From Bartonella sp. CM31XJBT (GTDB lineage Bacteria > Pseudomonadota > Alphaproteobacteria > Rhizobiales > Rhizobiaceae), in assembly GCF_028618555.1 (NCBI RefSeq), contig NZ_JAQITD010000007.1, forward strand, positions 33,750 through 97,749: a DNA stretch of 64,000 nt, in the 5' to 3' direction. Shown here in pieces: positions 9,116 to 18,529 of the stretch. A program made the translations under genes and the position numbers. Positions within the stretch are counted from its first letter, which is position 1, and each line of letters opens with the position of its first letter. The notes under the pieces are model-generated. The model was given only the letters and a program-made list of their open reading frames with translations. It searched no databases and was not told where the DNA came from.

Positions 9116-9915
9116 TTAAAGAAGGGCTTATCCACTTCGCAAGAGATTTCTCCATTATCCCATTCATCAATATCCCCATTCATCAACATCCCCATTCATC
9201 AACATCATTGTGATGATAAGACAACATAATGTTTTTTAAACAAGTACGTAAATGTGCAACACAAATATATTCTATTTAGAACATTCTGTTTTACGTGATT
9301 CGCGTAAAACCCCATTAAAAACAAAATCTCTATGAGAAAAAATCTAAAGCGTGAGGATAAAAACATGAAGCAAGCGTGATTCCATTCAGCTATTGCTCTT
9401 TAACCGTCAAACCAAATAAAAATAGATCCGGCCAAATAAAAATAGATCCAGAAAGTATGTTAATCTTCCTACCTTAAGAGATAAGCTAAGAATATAGACA
9501 ACATCTCTCCTAACATTCCCCTTTTTCTAGCATCGCGTAAGAATCAAAAGTTATAAAGCTTATTTTGTCATATTATAAAGCACTGTTTTTTTAAGGCGGT
9601 ATTGAAGCAGTTAAAACAATTGAAGTGTTTAGCCAACGCCATTAGCAAAGCTAAAAAAACAAACTGTTGAAAAGCCGTGCATATCTTGTGTAAACACAAA
9701 AAAAACAAGAAAAAGGCACAAAAATATCTTAATTTTTATAAAAATGCTCAGCGTCTTTTACGATTGTATTGACGAACAACCCTTATCACATAATCATCTT
9801 AAATATTGAGAATAAAGAATGAATAGCCCTCGCAAATACAGCAACCTATCAATAAAAATATAAAAACAAATCTTTTGGTTATCTCTGTTTCTTATGGAAT
9901 ATGCCTTTCCCTATG
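9116..9915. other. No gene recognised
   Basis: A+T-rich DNA with two small direct repeats (CATTCATCAACATCCC near 9170-9200; CCAAATAAAAATAGATCC near 9410-9450). No open frame with a plausible ribosome-binding site. Confidence 0.6.
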
Positions 9916-10780
9916 GATGCACTTTAGCCTCCAAAGAGTGCGTTCAATCCATGGAAAGGATGCACTCCAGCCCTTAAAGAGTGCATCCTTCCCCTCAACG
10001 GAAACTGCCGAACCCTCATAAAGGCAGTATCCAATCCATAAGAGGATGCACTCCGCCTTCAAAAGAGTGCATCCTTCCCCTCAACAGATACTGCCGAACC
10101 CTCATGAAGCAGTATCCAATCCATAAGAGGATGCACTCCGCCTTCAAAAGAGTGCATCCTTCCCCTCAACGGAAACTGCCGAACCCTCATAAAGGCAGTA
10201 TCCAATCCATGAGAGGATGCACTCTAGCCCTCAAAAAGAGTGCATCCTTCCCCTCAACGGATACCGCCAAACCCTCATAAGGCAGTATCCTATCCCTAAG
10301 AGGATGCACTCTAGCCCTCAAAAAGAGTGCATCCTTCCCCTCAACGGATACCGCCAAACCCTCATAAGGCAGTATCCAATCTATAAGAGGATGCACTCTA
10401 GCCCTCAAAAGAGTGCATCCTTCCCCTCAACGGAAACTGCCGAACCCTCATGAAGCAGTATCCAATCCATAAGAGGATGCACTCTAGCCTTCAAAAGAGT
10501 GCATCCTTCCCCTCAACGGAAACTGCCGAACCCTCATAAGGCAGTATCCAATCCATAAGAGGATGCACTCTAGCCCTCAAAAGAGTGCATCCTTCCCCTC
10601 AACGGAAACTGCCGAACCCTCATAAGGCAGTATCCAATCTATAAGAGGATGCACTCTAGCCCTCAAAAAGAGTGCATCCTTCCCCTCAACGGAAACTGCC
10701 AAACCCTCATAAGGCAGTATCCGATCCATAAGAGGATTCACTCCGCCTTCAATAGAGTGAATCCTTCCCTTCAAGGGTTT
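9916..10780. repeat. Array of nine 84-88-bp units, each with two inverted repeats
   Basis: Nine full units (starts near 9959, 10043, 10129, 10215, 10302, 10389, 10475, 10561, 10647) plus a decayed half unit on each side. Each unit has hairpin 1, GGATGCACTC ... GAGTGCATCC (10-bp stem, 10-13-base loop), then TTCCCCTCAAC, then hairpin 2, ACTGCC ... GGCAGT (extended to GGATACTGCC/GGCAGTATCC in some), then AATCCATAAGA. In the last half unit both arms changed together (GGATTCACTC ... GAGTGAATCC), keeping the stem. There are no variable spacers, so it is not a CRISPR array. Short open frames across it are products of the repeat. Confidence 0.95.
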
Positions 10781-11107
10781 TACTCAATTTTCATCGCATC
10801 TCATTATTTATGAACCCTCATTTTTATGAATCCTTGGTCAAAGGCACAAAAGGAAGTTTTCTAGCGACTGCCGTATCACCCATCTTATGGGATTCCACTT
10901 GCCTACAGAGCTTTCAAACCTTTTTACGCCTTCATAAAATCGAATCTAAAAGAATTCATTAAGGCAATTAAGGGTAAATTTTGTCAAAATATAGACAAAG
11001 TTTATTCTTTTTTGTGATTGTTGTATTTTTACTATAGTTATTTAAATCGAATTTATATATGATACGTATCGATATTTATTTATCGAAATAAATATAGGAG
11101 AAAAACT

Positions 11108-11431
11108 ATGAATATCAGATATTTTTTCATAGCGGGGGCTATCACAAGTGGTTTAGCTCTCGCGATTCAAAAATCTGATCGTATAGTCAATAAACAGCCC
11201 TCTCCTATTGTTGCACCTTATACTATTGAGAAAACAAATTTACAGTTTGTTAAACAAGTAAGGGACACATCGGATACATTGAATATACTGAGAGTCAGTA
11301 ATAGAAGCGCATCAGAACAAGCATCAATAAACGATATATACGAGAAAGGAAAAAGTTTATTGAATGCAATAGCTAGTTTTTTAGGATCAATTATTATATA
11401 TTTCATACAACTTGTTTCTACTAGAGTATAA
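11108..11431 (+). CDS. Small secreted or membrane-anchored protein, unknown
   Basis: 107 residues, start ATG 11108 behind TAGGAGAAAAACT. A hydrophobic N-terminal helix (about 5-20) could be a signal anchor and a second hydrophobic helix lies near the C-terminus (about 86-103); the middle is polar. It stands alone on the plus strand, preceded by a very A+T-rich 130-bp region and followed by a strong terminator, so it looks like a monocistronic gene. I do not recognise it. Confidence 0.6.
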   Translation: MNIRYFFIAGAITSGLALAIQKSDRIVNKQPSPIVAPYTIEKTNLQFVKQVRDTSDTLNILRVSNRSASEQASINDIYEKGKSLLNAIASFLGSIIIYFIQLVSTRV

Positions 11432-11491
11432 GATACAAAAAGTTCTTAAAGTAAAGTTATATACATTTTGTATATATTGTAAAATTTAAAT

Positions 11492-11522
11492 AAAAAGGCC
11501 CTTTTTAAATGGGGCCTTTTTT
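11492..11522 (+). terminator. Intrinsic terminator of the small protein gene
   Basis: AAAAAGGCCC and GGGCCTTTTT form a stem followed by T residues, about 60 bases after the stop codon. Confidence 0.85.
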
Positions 11523-11594
11523 AGTTTAATTTTTCCTTTGTTTTAGTTTAATTTTTATTGTGTTTTTATTTTTATTGGCCAAATATCACAGCCT

Positions 11595-12035
11595 TCAAAA
11601 ATGCCATTTTTTGCCTTCCTCTCCCCTCAAATGACAAAGGCTCTAACCCTTAAAGCTCCCCCCCATAGCGCTTTAATCAATGAGAATCCGCAATCCTTTT
11701 ATTCTTCTTGTTCTTCCCAAAAATTCCTCTGTTTCAAGAAAATGACCATGCATCCCCTACATCATCGGATTGGCTTACAGATCTCCATGAAGCAGACTGA
11801 AAAACACAAAAATACCATATAAATTTTTGTATCAAGATCACCATACTGAAACGTTGTTGCAGCTTAACAAGCGCTGCTTCATTGGCAAGAACAGCTTAAA
11901 GACAAAAAACACCTCAAAGGAAAAAGACCCTAACACTGCTCAAAAATGCCATTTTTTGCCTTCCTCTCCCCTCAAATGACAAAGGCTCTAACCCTTAAAG
12001 CTCCCCCCATAGCGCTTTAGTCAATGGACCTTTTC
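11595..12035. repeat. Direct repeat of about 85 bp
   Basis: Bases 11597-11682 and 11940-12022 are nearly identical (shared word AAATGCCATTTTTTGCCTTC, then ACAAAGGCTCTAACCCTTAA). A weaker relative lies near 14.28-14.40 kb. The repeat is close to the A/B membrane gene clusters and may be a decayed 3' part of one of them. No gene between the copies is convincing. Confidence 0.7.
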
Positions 12036-12318
12036 CTCATACCGCTTGAATAAGGCACTTGAATAAGCGATAATTTATGAGCATTTTCTAACAAAACAAC
12101 AGAACAGTCTTAAAGAAGAGAGTAGAATTTATAATTGATTTTTCCCCCTATTCTTGAGGATCAAGCTATTTCCAGTCTATTTTTTAAAATCTTGGCTATT
12201 ATTCTTGATTTTTCGAGCCCTTTATTTGGCTCTGGTAAGAAAGGTGTGAAAGTGCCTCAATCATGGCGCTTTCACATCTTTTAAATAAGAGTGTTTTCTT
12301 CAACAGGAGAGTACAACA

Positions 12319-13479
12319 CTAATCAATTTTTATATCCATAAATGCAGGTTCACCATCTTTAATATAAGTAATATCAGGAGCATGTTTTACCCCCTCTGCT
12401 TCAAACACGAACTGTTCATCACTCACATCAAATCCTTGTTCCCTTAATTCTTGTTTTTTCTCCTCGACTAATTTTTTATGAAAAGCACGTTTTTGATTAC
12501 ACGTATTAGGGGATCTCACTCTGAAAAGCTGATAGTCCATGGCTATAGACCACTTCTCAGCAACCCGTTCCAGTAGATCGTAACTGAACTTTCCTTCCCT
12601 TTTCACTTCTTGAGCGATCACCATCGCGCGTTCCAAATGGACTTTTTCAATGGTTTCATCAAAGCCAAGCTTCTCCCCTGCCGTAAAACTTTCGTCATAA
12701 GAAGCTAAAGTCTCAACATCGCCCAGTAAGGCAAGAGCAGCAAGATGCAGCAAAGCATAAGGTGCGAGCTCTATGTCATCATCCGGTGCCCAAGATAAAG
12801 AGTCTTTTTCCCAAGGGGGAATACCATATTGAGAGCGAAACATTTCATGCAAAGAATCATCTTCCATTGTCCATTTTAAAGTTTTATCGAGTGCTTTCTT
12901 TAAAAGCTGGACGCTCACTTTTTCTTCAAAAATTTCCAATCCATTGGATACAAAATTCATAAATACCGTTGGCACAACCCCAGAATTATGAGGATTAATC
13001 GTCTGACAAGCCGCCGCAAAAATACCGCTCATAATTAAAAGTCCGCGATCAAAAGGCGAAAACTCTTCCACTCGTTGCTCGTTATAAAGAAACTGCACTT
13101 CGCGATCTGGTAAAAAGAGGGTTGCCAAATAATCTCCCTTTCCCTCGATTTCCACCGACCATCCCAAGCTTTTTAAAAGCCCTGTTGCACTTTCTATCGT
13201 GAGAATTTCATCATCATCATAATCGGCAGAGAACTCTTTTTCCTTTAGTTGCAAACGCCTCTTCTGCACCACGGCTTCATCTTTCCAAAACTGCTGCGTT
13301 GCAAGATCATTTTCTTTAAGCACTCTTTCCAGCTCGCCTTTCACTTGGAAATTCATTTTCATCCGTTTAAAGACAGAGATATAAAGAGCTAAAATAAGCA
13401 TGATAATGATCATGCAAATAACAATCATCACCCAGAATCCGGGATCTAATAGAAATACGGCTATAGGATCACTGTTCAT
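12319..13479 (-). CDS. Membrane-anchored protein with ~290-residue soluble domain (family C), unknown
   Basis: 386 residues, ATG 13479 behind GAGAGGGGAAAA. One membrane helix (about 15-36) is followed by a basic helix (VFKRMKMNFQVKGELERVLKE), the B module of its neighbours, then an acidic linker and a soluble domain from about 90. Landmarks of that domain are ESATGLLKSLGWSVEIEGKG, LPDREVQFLYN, AAACQTINPHNSG, EKLGFDETIEKVHLERAMVI and a C-terminal YIKDGEPAFMDI. It is a clear paralogue of the 383-residue gene at 21.2-22.3 kb, and decayed relatives lie at 24-25 and 28-28.8 kb. It follows a type A gene by 10 bases, so they are probably one operon. No catalytic motif recognised. Confidence 0.75.
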   Translation of the reverse strand: MNSDPIAVFLLDPGFWVMIVICMIIIMLILALYISVFKRMKMNFQVKGELERVLKENDLATQQFWKDEAVVQKRRLQLKEKEFSADYDDDEILTIESATGLLKSLGWSVEIEGKGDYLATLFLPDREVQFLYNEQRVEEFSPFDRGLLIMSGIFAAACQTINPHNSGVVPTVFMNFVSNGLEIFEEKVSVQLLKKALDKTLKWTMEDDSLHEMFRSQYGIPPWEKDSLSWAPDDDIELAPYALLHLAALALLGDVETLASYDESFTAGEKLGFDETIEKVHLERAMVIAQEVKREGKFSYDLLERVAEKWSIAMDYQLFRVRSPNTCNQKRAFHKKLVEEKKQELREQGFDVSDEQFVFEAEGVKHAPDITYIKDGEPAFMDIKID

Positions 13480-13489
13480 TTTTCCCCTC

Positions 13490-13867
13490 TCAGTCTTTAC
13501 AAAGCCCGTGCGACAGAGAGCTTATGTGCTCTCGCACCGAGATTGCTTCTTCTAGTTTCTGAATATTTTTTCGCAACTCACCCGTCACTTTGGTGCGAAG
13601 CCGTAACATAACCGGAATAAAAATAATAACACAAACCGTTATGATGTCCGTTGTTTTAAAGAGAACGGCATGCACAACATATTGCCACCCTGTCAGCTGC
13701 CAATTCAATACACCTGGTATTTCTAGAACCATTTTCCACATGATAATGAGAACCGCAATAGCAAAGATAATTTTATAATCCTTTGCTGAGAGCAACGCTT
13801 GCTGGAGCGAAAAAGAATGCACTCCTTTATGCGTTTCTTGCTCTGATGCCCAATTTTGCTCCTTCAT
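13490..13867 (-). CDS. Module A membrane protein
   Basis: 125 residues, ATG 13867 behind GAGGGGAATAC. A polar N-terminus with SFSLQQALLSAKDYKIIF leads into a membrane helix (32-49). A second helix lies at about 73-91, followed by a basic coiled-coil tail KNIQKLEEAISVRE. The order (F/L)-S-L-x-x-(A/S)-L-x-x-x-K-(D/N)-Y-K-I-I-F, two helices, and QLEE tail recurs in more than ten genes of this window. It is next to, and probably cotranscribed with, the family C gene. Function unknown. Confidence 0.7.
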   Translation of the reverse strand: MKEQNWASEQETHKGVHSFSLQQALLSAKDYKIIFAIAVLIIMWKMVLEIPGVLNWQLTGWQYVVHAVLFKTTDIITVCVIIFIPVMLRLRTKVTGELRKNIQKLEEAISVREHISSLSHGLCKD

Positions 13868-13909
13868 GTATTCCCCTCTCTCTTTGAAAAGACCTGTGCG
13901 ACAGAGAGC

Positions 13910-14041
13910 TTATTTGCTATCACACAGAGATTGCCTCTTCTCGTTTCTAGATCTTTTTTCCAATTTACGCATTATGATGATGCAAAACCCAAATACCACC
14001 GGAATAAAGAAAAGTACACAGGCCATTATGGTTTGCGTCAT
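13910..14041 (-). pseudogene. Remnant of a module A gene (C-terminal half)
   Basis: An open stretch of 43 codons reads MTQTIMACVLFFIPVVFGF...MRKLEKRSRNE, matching the second membrane helix and basic tail of the neighbouring module A gene. The 3' DNA (GACAGAGAGCTTATTTGCT) is also nearly the same as that gene's end (13503-13523). The N-terminal half is missing or scrambled. Confidence 0.5.
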
Positions 14042-14560
14042 AATAAAAATGATAATATTCGTGGTACCTTGCTACCCTCTTACCTTCCTCACATTGCAAA
14101 CAATAAAGATTTTCAAACCACGCCAATCTGTAAACAATAGTCACAATTCAGCTTTTTCTTCCCAAAAATTCTCCTATTTTCAAGAAAATGACCCTGCAAC
14201 CCCACTTCAATAGGATTCATTTCAAAGCTTGAATGAACAAGGCTCCTAAAAATACGAAAACAACCCATATATCGCGACCACCTACAAGCAAAACCGTTCC
14301 TTCCTCACACCTCAAACGATAAAGTAAGTCCCAAGCACTCACTCTAGGCTCTAAACCCCAAGGGCTCTTATTCCCTTTTATCAATACTAATCCATAATCG
14401 GCTTTTCTTTCACTCAATGCCACCCTCAACACTGCTCCTTAGAGCAATGTTTACGGACACCTCATGAAAGAGCACCAAAACATATCAGAAGCAAAATGGT
14501 ATAGAGAGCAATCCCTATAAAGGCTGAATCTCTCATAATTTCTTCATTATTTTTTCCCTC
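14042..14560. other. No intact gene; decayed module or repeat DNA
   Basis: A 71-codon minus frame (14217-14432) has no ribosome-binding site and overlaps a weak copy of the 11.6-kb repeat. I do not call it a gene. Confidence 0.45.
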
Positions 14561-15136
14561 TCATGACTTCTCAAACGCTGTATCCTGTTCTTGCAAGACG
14601 TTTTTCAGTTCTTTTCTTAAACAGCGATACGTTCTCACCTGCTTAAAGACACCATAATAAAGTTCTAAAATCATCATGGGAATACAAGCAACCCACAGTG
14701 TCACGAACAGAAGCACGAGACCGAATATTGTAACAAGAATATCACTCCATTTTTCTCTATCGCCTTTTTTATACCAATCCTTTTGATCGGTTATTTTACC
14801 CCGTTGCTGATCTATTCCTTTCAATTTCCGAATATTTTTTCTCAACAAAAACCACAATATGATGCCGAGTATCAATATAACTGGGAACAAGACCAAAACA
14901 CACACTATAATAACTTTCCAAAACGCATACAAAGAGAGAAAAAGAGGTGTATCCCACCACCCTGTCCGTTCTCCATTGCTACCCAAGGATAGGAGAAAGA
15001 AAATCCTGTTCCATAGCTCAATGAGGGAGAGGAAACAAATGACAACATGCTCTCGCACAGAAAAATAATCTTTCCCAAAAAAATAGCGCAGTCCATTATA
15101 AAATGCTGAATAAAATTCTGACTTTTTCCCCTTCAT
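14561..15136 (-). CDS. Module A-B fused membrane protein
   Basis: 191 residues, ATG 15136 behind GAAGAGC. Predicted helices at about 29-49, 73-97 and 131-157. The first two with the tail LLRKNIRKLKGIDQQRGKITDQ are a module A; the third with LELYYGVFKQVRTYRCLRKELKNVLQEQD is a module B. The fused order A-B is the same order in which separate A and B genes follow each other elsewhere, so a stop/start junction has been lost here or gained there. Its paralogue is the gene at 15.4-16.0 kb. Confidence 0.7.
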   Translation of the reverse strand: MKGKKSEFYSAFYNGLRYFFGKDYFSVREHVVICFLSLIELWNRIFFLLSLGSNGERTGWWDTPLFLSLYAFWKVIIVCVLVLFPVILILGIILWFLLRKNIRKLKGIDQQRGKITDQKDWYKKGDREKWSDILVTIFGLVLLFVTLWVACIPMMILELYYGVFKQVRTYRCLRKELKNVLQEQDTAFEKS

Positions 15137-15430
15137 TGCTCTTCTTTTTTTTTATGAAAAATGCACTTCTTTATCTCATGCCCGCTCTTTTAAGAACCAC
15201 GAAAAGTGCGATGCATGGCGCTTCCCTTATTTTCAATAAAAACCCCCAACTTTCTAAAAGCGCGGTTACTCTTCCAAATGATTAAGAGCATCCTCCTCAT
15301 TACAAACAAAAATAGACTCTCTTCTTTGCCTGATGATTTTCCAACCATCCCCTCTTCTCTATGTCACGAGAGCTTCTAAACATTGCCTCTTACCCCTTAC
15401 GATAGCTACAAAAGCGCCTTGTCACTCTCT
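15137..15430. other. No gene recognised between two A-B genes
   Basis: About 290 bases without a supported open frame on either strand; presumably decayed 3' DNA of a family gene. Confidence 0.5.
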
Positions 15431-15964
15431 TTATCTTACGCGTTTTAGTAGCCGTCTCATTCTACGATACTTTCTCACCTGCTTGAAAACAAAATAGTAA
15501 AATTCTAAAATGAGCATGACAACACCCGCAGGAAAAAAGACCTCTAGCAGAAATATCAACCAAAAGTATACGATAAAAAAACTGCTTATTTTTTCTCTAT
15601 TGTTTTTTACTGGATTATTTTGTTGATCGGTTGTGTAACCCCGTTGCTGGATAACCTCTTCTAACTGCTGAATCTTTTTTTTCAACAAATACGTTAAGAT
15701 GAGATAAAGCACCAATAAAACAGGCATCAAGGCAACAACAACAACCATGATGACTTCACGCAGCACAAAAAGCGCCAAAAGAGTGCTATCCTGCGATACA
15801 CTCAACGACCACTTGGCTTCTAATGGGATCAAAAGAGCTTTATAACCTATCCCAATAAGGATAGAAATAAGACAAATAATCATATGATCTTTATAAGAAC
15901 GAAATGATTTTCCAAAAAAAAGAGAGCACCGTTTGTTATAAAATGTGGAATTTTCCCCCTTCAT
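15431..15964 (-). CDS. Module A-B fused membrane protein
   Basis: 177 residues from ATG 15964 (MKGENSTFYN), which has GGGAAGAGC just upstream and the same N-terminus as its neighbour (MKGKKSEFY); a further 21 upstream codons are open but not supported. Helices at about 28-46, 70-94 and 128-157. The A tail is LLKKKIQQLEEVIQQRGYTTDQ and the B part is LEFYYFVFKQVRKYRRMRRLLKRV, ending in a strongly basic C-terminus. It is the first gene of the 12.3-16.0 kb minus-strand cluster. Confidence 0.7.
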   Translation of the reverse strand: MKGENSTFYNKRCSLFFGKSFRSYKDHMIICLISILIGIGYKALLIPLEAKWSLSVSQDSTLLALFVLREVIMVVVVALMPVLLVLYLILTYLLKKKIQQLEEVIQQRGYTTDQQNNPVKNNREKISSFFIVYFWLIFLLEVFFPAGVVMLILEFYYFVFKQVRKYRRMRRLLKRVR

Positions 15965-16029
15965 TTGCTCTTCCCTTTTATGCAACTGTTTGTCCCTAAC
16001 TTTATAAGGACACGCATAATCTCTCAAAG

Positions 16030-16690
16030 CACAATTGCATCCATTATCGTCAAACAGAACACCCCAGAAAATACTCGTATTGCATATTTATGTTGCCAAT
16101 ACTTTTGCCAATTCACGTGCTTGTTTTAAAGAAATCTCTCAACACTTCCAAACCAACGCGCATACACCCCATTTCATGAACATCCCCCATGAAAGGGATA
16201 ACAATAGCGCTCCCATGAATATATCCCCTTACTATAAACTCTATCACTACCATTGTTTCAATAAAAAATGTAATCCGGCACCATTCATATACGCCCCCTG
16301 CGGCCTCTACAATAGCCTTACCCTCCCTTGTAATACGCATAATCTCTCAAAGCACCATTGCGTCCATTGTCGTCAAACAGAATACCCAAAGAACACTCGT
16401 ATTGCATATTCATGTTGCCAATACTTTTGCCAATTCACGTGCTTGTTTTAAAGAAACATCTCTCAACACTTGCAAACCACCGCGCATCACCCCCATTTCA
16501 TAAACAGCCCCCATGAAGGGGATAACAATAGCGCTCCCATGAATATATCCCCTTACTATAAACTCTATCACTACCATTGTTTCAATAAAAAATGTAATCC
16601 GGCACCATTCATATACGCCCCCTGCGGCCTCTACAATAGCCTTACCCTCCCTTGCAACAAGCTACGCCATAACTCGTTCCTCAACACGGA
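16030..16690 (-). repeat. Two tandem decayed integrase N-terminal fragments
   Basis: The block occurs twice (about 16020-16330 and 16330-16660; shared words GCACCATTCATATACGCCCC and CCAATTCACGTGCTTGTTTT). On the minus strand the pieces read, across frameshifts, RY-(T/C)...HG and then VLRDVSLKQARELAKVLAT, the end of the arm-binding (DUF4102) domain of P4-type integrases (MGLGSLRDVSLKQARELA in intact proteins). Open frames on the plus strand are antisense and rejected. Confidence 0.6.
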
Positions 16691-16699
16691 CAACCCCAT

Positions 16700-17270
16700 T
16701 AGCCTAAGGCTCCTACGACAACCCCACCTCTTGCCCTAAAAACAAGCATATCTAGCTTCTACGATAGCCTTTATCCCTTGAAAAGACAGAAGCATTTTTA
16801 TTCTTTTCTCAATTGTTTTCGGACCCCCACTTAAGACATGAAAAAAGGAACTTCCATTGATTTGCAAATGATCGCGCAATAAGAGCATTTGAAATGAGAA
16901 AATCTTACAACTTTCTTATTCCAATTAAAAAGGATCAATGATCATTCAAAATATGACGATATATTCCATTTTTCATTGGGGATCTTGCAAGCCAATAGCT
17001 CAGAATATATTCATCAAAGCGCTTCTAAGACAGAGAGACAGCCGCAATTCTTGAGATCAAGCATTTTAATATTAATGAAAGCACTAACATTCCCTTGCAA
17101 GTTTGAGGTGTTGTTTTGTCAACAATCTTGTTAGCATGGATTGATTCTATAACTATGCGATATCAGCACAATTGCTCTTTATAAACAGCATTGATACGCG
17201 CCATTTTACTCACACTTCTTTATAAGCCTTGCGTTATAGGCTTGTGGGGAAAAGATAAAGGAGAATCCTG
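16700..17270. other. No gene recognised upstream of the FMN reductase gene
   Basis: Contains a decayed flank of the integrase repeat near 16880-16990 (TTGAAATGAGAAAATCTTAC, compare 48433) and the presumed promoter of the next gene. Nothing else is supported. Confidence 0.5.
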
Positions 17271-17834
17271 TTGAATATAGCAATTATTTTGGGGTCTGTG
17301 CGTCAACCTTCCTTAACAAGAACTTTAGCCAATTATTTAGCGGATTGCCTCATAAAGCGGGGTGCATCACTTCAGTGGGTTGATTTGCGTGAACAGCCCT
17401 TGCCGATGACAGATCCCGATTATCATCAGCAGGTAGAGGCTAATCCAAGTGCTGCGGTCCGTGAGTTTGTAAAAACCATTGCAGCGGCTGATGGCGTTAT
17501 TCTAGCAAGCCCCGTTTATCAAGGGTCTTATTCGGGTGTTTTAAAAAATGCTCTTGATAATTTGAGCTATAATGCCTTTTTAAATAAACCTGTTGGGCTT
17601 ATCTCTCATGGGAGTACGGCCAAAAAATGCGCACAACCGTGTGAACATTTAGTTCCGGTGGTGCACACGCTTTATGGTTATACACTCCAATGTCAAATCG
17701 CCTCTTCCAACGAAGATTTTTCCTCAGATGATGAAGGTCGTACTTGGAAAGTTACAAGTGAAGAGGTACAAACACGTTGTGAAAGACTTGCTGATGAAAT
17801 GTACACATTTTTAAAGCAAAGAGGTGGGATTTAA
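17271..17834 (+). CDS. NADPH-dependent FMN reductase family protein
   Basis: 187 residues starting at TTG 17271, with AAAGGAG seven bases upstream; no ATG nearby fits better. The flavodoxin-like fold is visible: GSVRQPSLTRTLA near the N-terminus (phosphate-binding loop after strand 1), SPVYQGSYSGVLKNALD (about 84-100, the SPxYxGS...LKNALD signature) and KPVGLISHG. It should reduce FMN (or a quinone or azo substrate) with NAD(P)H in the cytoplasm. The family includes SsuE/ArsH-type proteins; the substrate here is unknown. Followed 18 bases later by a Rossmann-fold gene, probably in one operon. Confidence 0.85.
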   Translation: MNIAIILGSVRQPSLTRTLANYLADCLIKRGASLQWVDLREQPLPMTDPDYHQQVEANPSAAVREFVKTIAAADGVILASPVYQGSYSGVLKNALDNLSYNAFLNKPVGLISHGSTAKKCAQPCEHLVPVVHTLYGYTLQCQIASSNEDFSSDDEGRTWKVTSEEVQTRCERLADEMYTFLKQRGGI

Positions 17835-17852
17835 AGTAATAAGGGAGGGGGC

Positions 17853-18368
17853 ATGAAAAAAAAGGATGCGCACTATCGTTATTTAGTGGTAGGGGGTACA
17901 GGGATGCTAGCCCCTTTGTATCAATCACTAAAGCCGCAAGAAGTGATTATTGCTGCACGCTTTCTTTCCCATAAAGTCCAGCTTGAGGCATTGCACAACA
18001 AACAGTTGTGTGTGTCGTTGGATTATGATTGTGCGGCATCAAAGGCGCAATTTTTAGAAGCTGTGAAGCAATGGCATGATCTAAAATATTGCATATTATG
18101 GATTCATTCGCCCGCCCATGCATTTTCTTGCGCATTAATTGAGCAGTTAGCTCTTTTACCTAAACCGCCATGTATTCTTCATATTTTTGGTTCCAACACG
18201 CATGATCAAATGATCCTCGAGTGCGCGCGCAAAAACAAGGTTGATTTTATCCCCATTCAATTAGGACAAAAAACAACGCCCAAAGGTTTACGATGGCTGA
18301 CCCATAAGGAGATAAGCCAACAGGTACTGGATGCCATAAAAAAACATATGAATAAACAAAACTTATGA
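17853..18368 (+). CDS. Rossmann-fold short-chain dehydrogenase-like protein
   Basis: 171 residues, ATG 17853 behind GGGAGGGGGC. The N-terminus YLVVGGTGMLAPL is a nucleotide-binding GGxGxL loop after a beta strand; later VIIAAR and ILHIFGSN fit a shortened dehydrogenase fold. No clear YxxxK active site, so it may bind NAD(P) without acting as a typical dehydrogenase. Cotranscribed with the FMN reductase. A short piece of its coding text (GTGAAGCAATGGCATG) reappears twice near 19870-19906, after the repeat array, so downstream DNA includes a decayed copy of part of this gene. Confidence 0.7.
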   Translation: MKKKDAHYRYLVVGGTGMLAPLYQSLKPQEVIIAARFLSHKVQLEALHNKQLCVSLDYDCAASKAQFLEAVKQWHDLKYCILWIHSPAHAFSCALIEQLALLPKPPCILHIFGSNTHDQMILECARKNKVDFIPIQLGQKTTPKGLRWLTHKEISQQVLDAIKKHMNKQNL

Positions 18369-18529
18369 GCAACACCTATGGCTTTGCAAAGAAGCAGTGC
18401 CCCTTCAATCTCTATCCATACCCGAACACCCTCTTGAATAGCCCATACTCTCTTACATCATAGGCTTTGAGAACGAACAATCCCCCTCCCTTACGCCTCT
18501 AAACAGCATGCCTATATCAACAGCTCCAA

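Noticed and set aside
9981..10774. CRISPR array or repeat proteins
   Set aside because: Units are near-identical throughout with no variable spacers, and no cas gene is nearby; the open frames simply repeat the unit.
16035..16739. Plus-strand open frames of 138 and 89 codons
   Set aside because: Antisense to integrase debris; the shared segment is explained by the minus-strand text.
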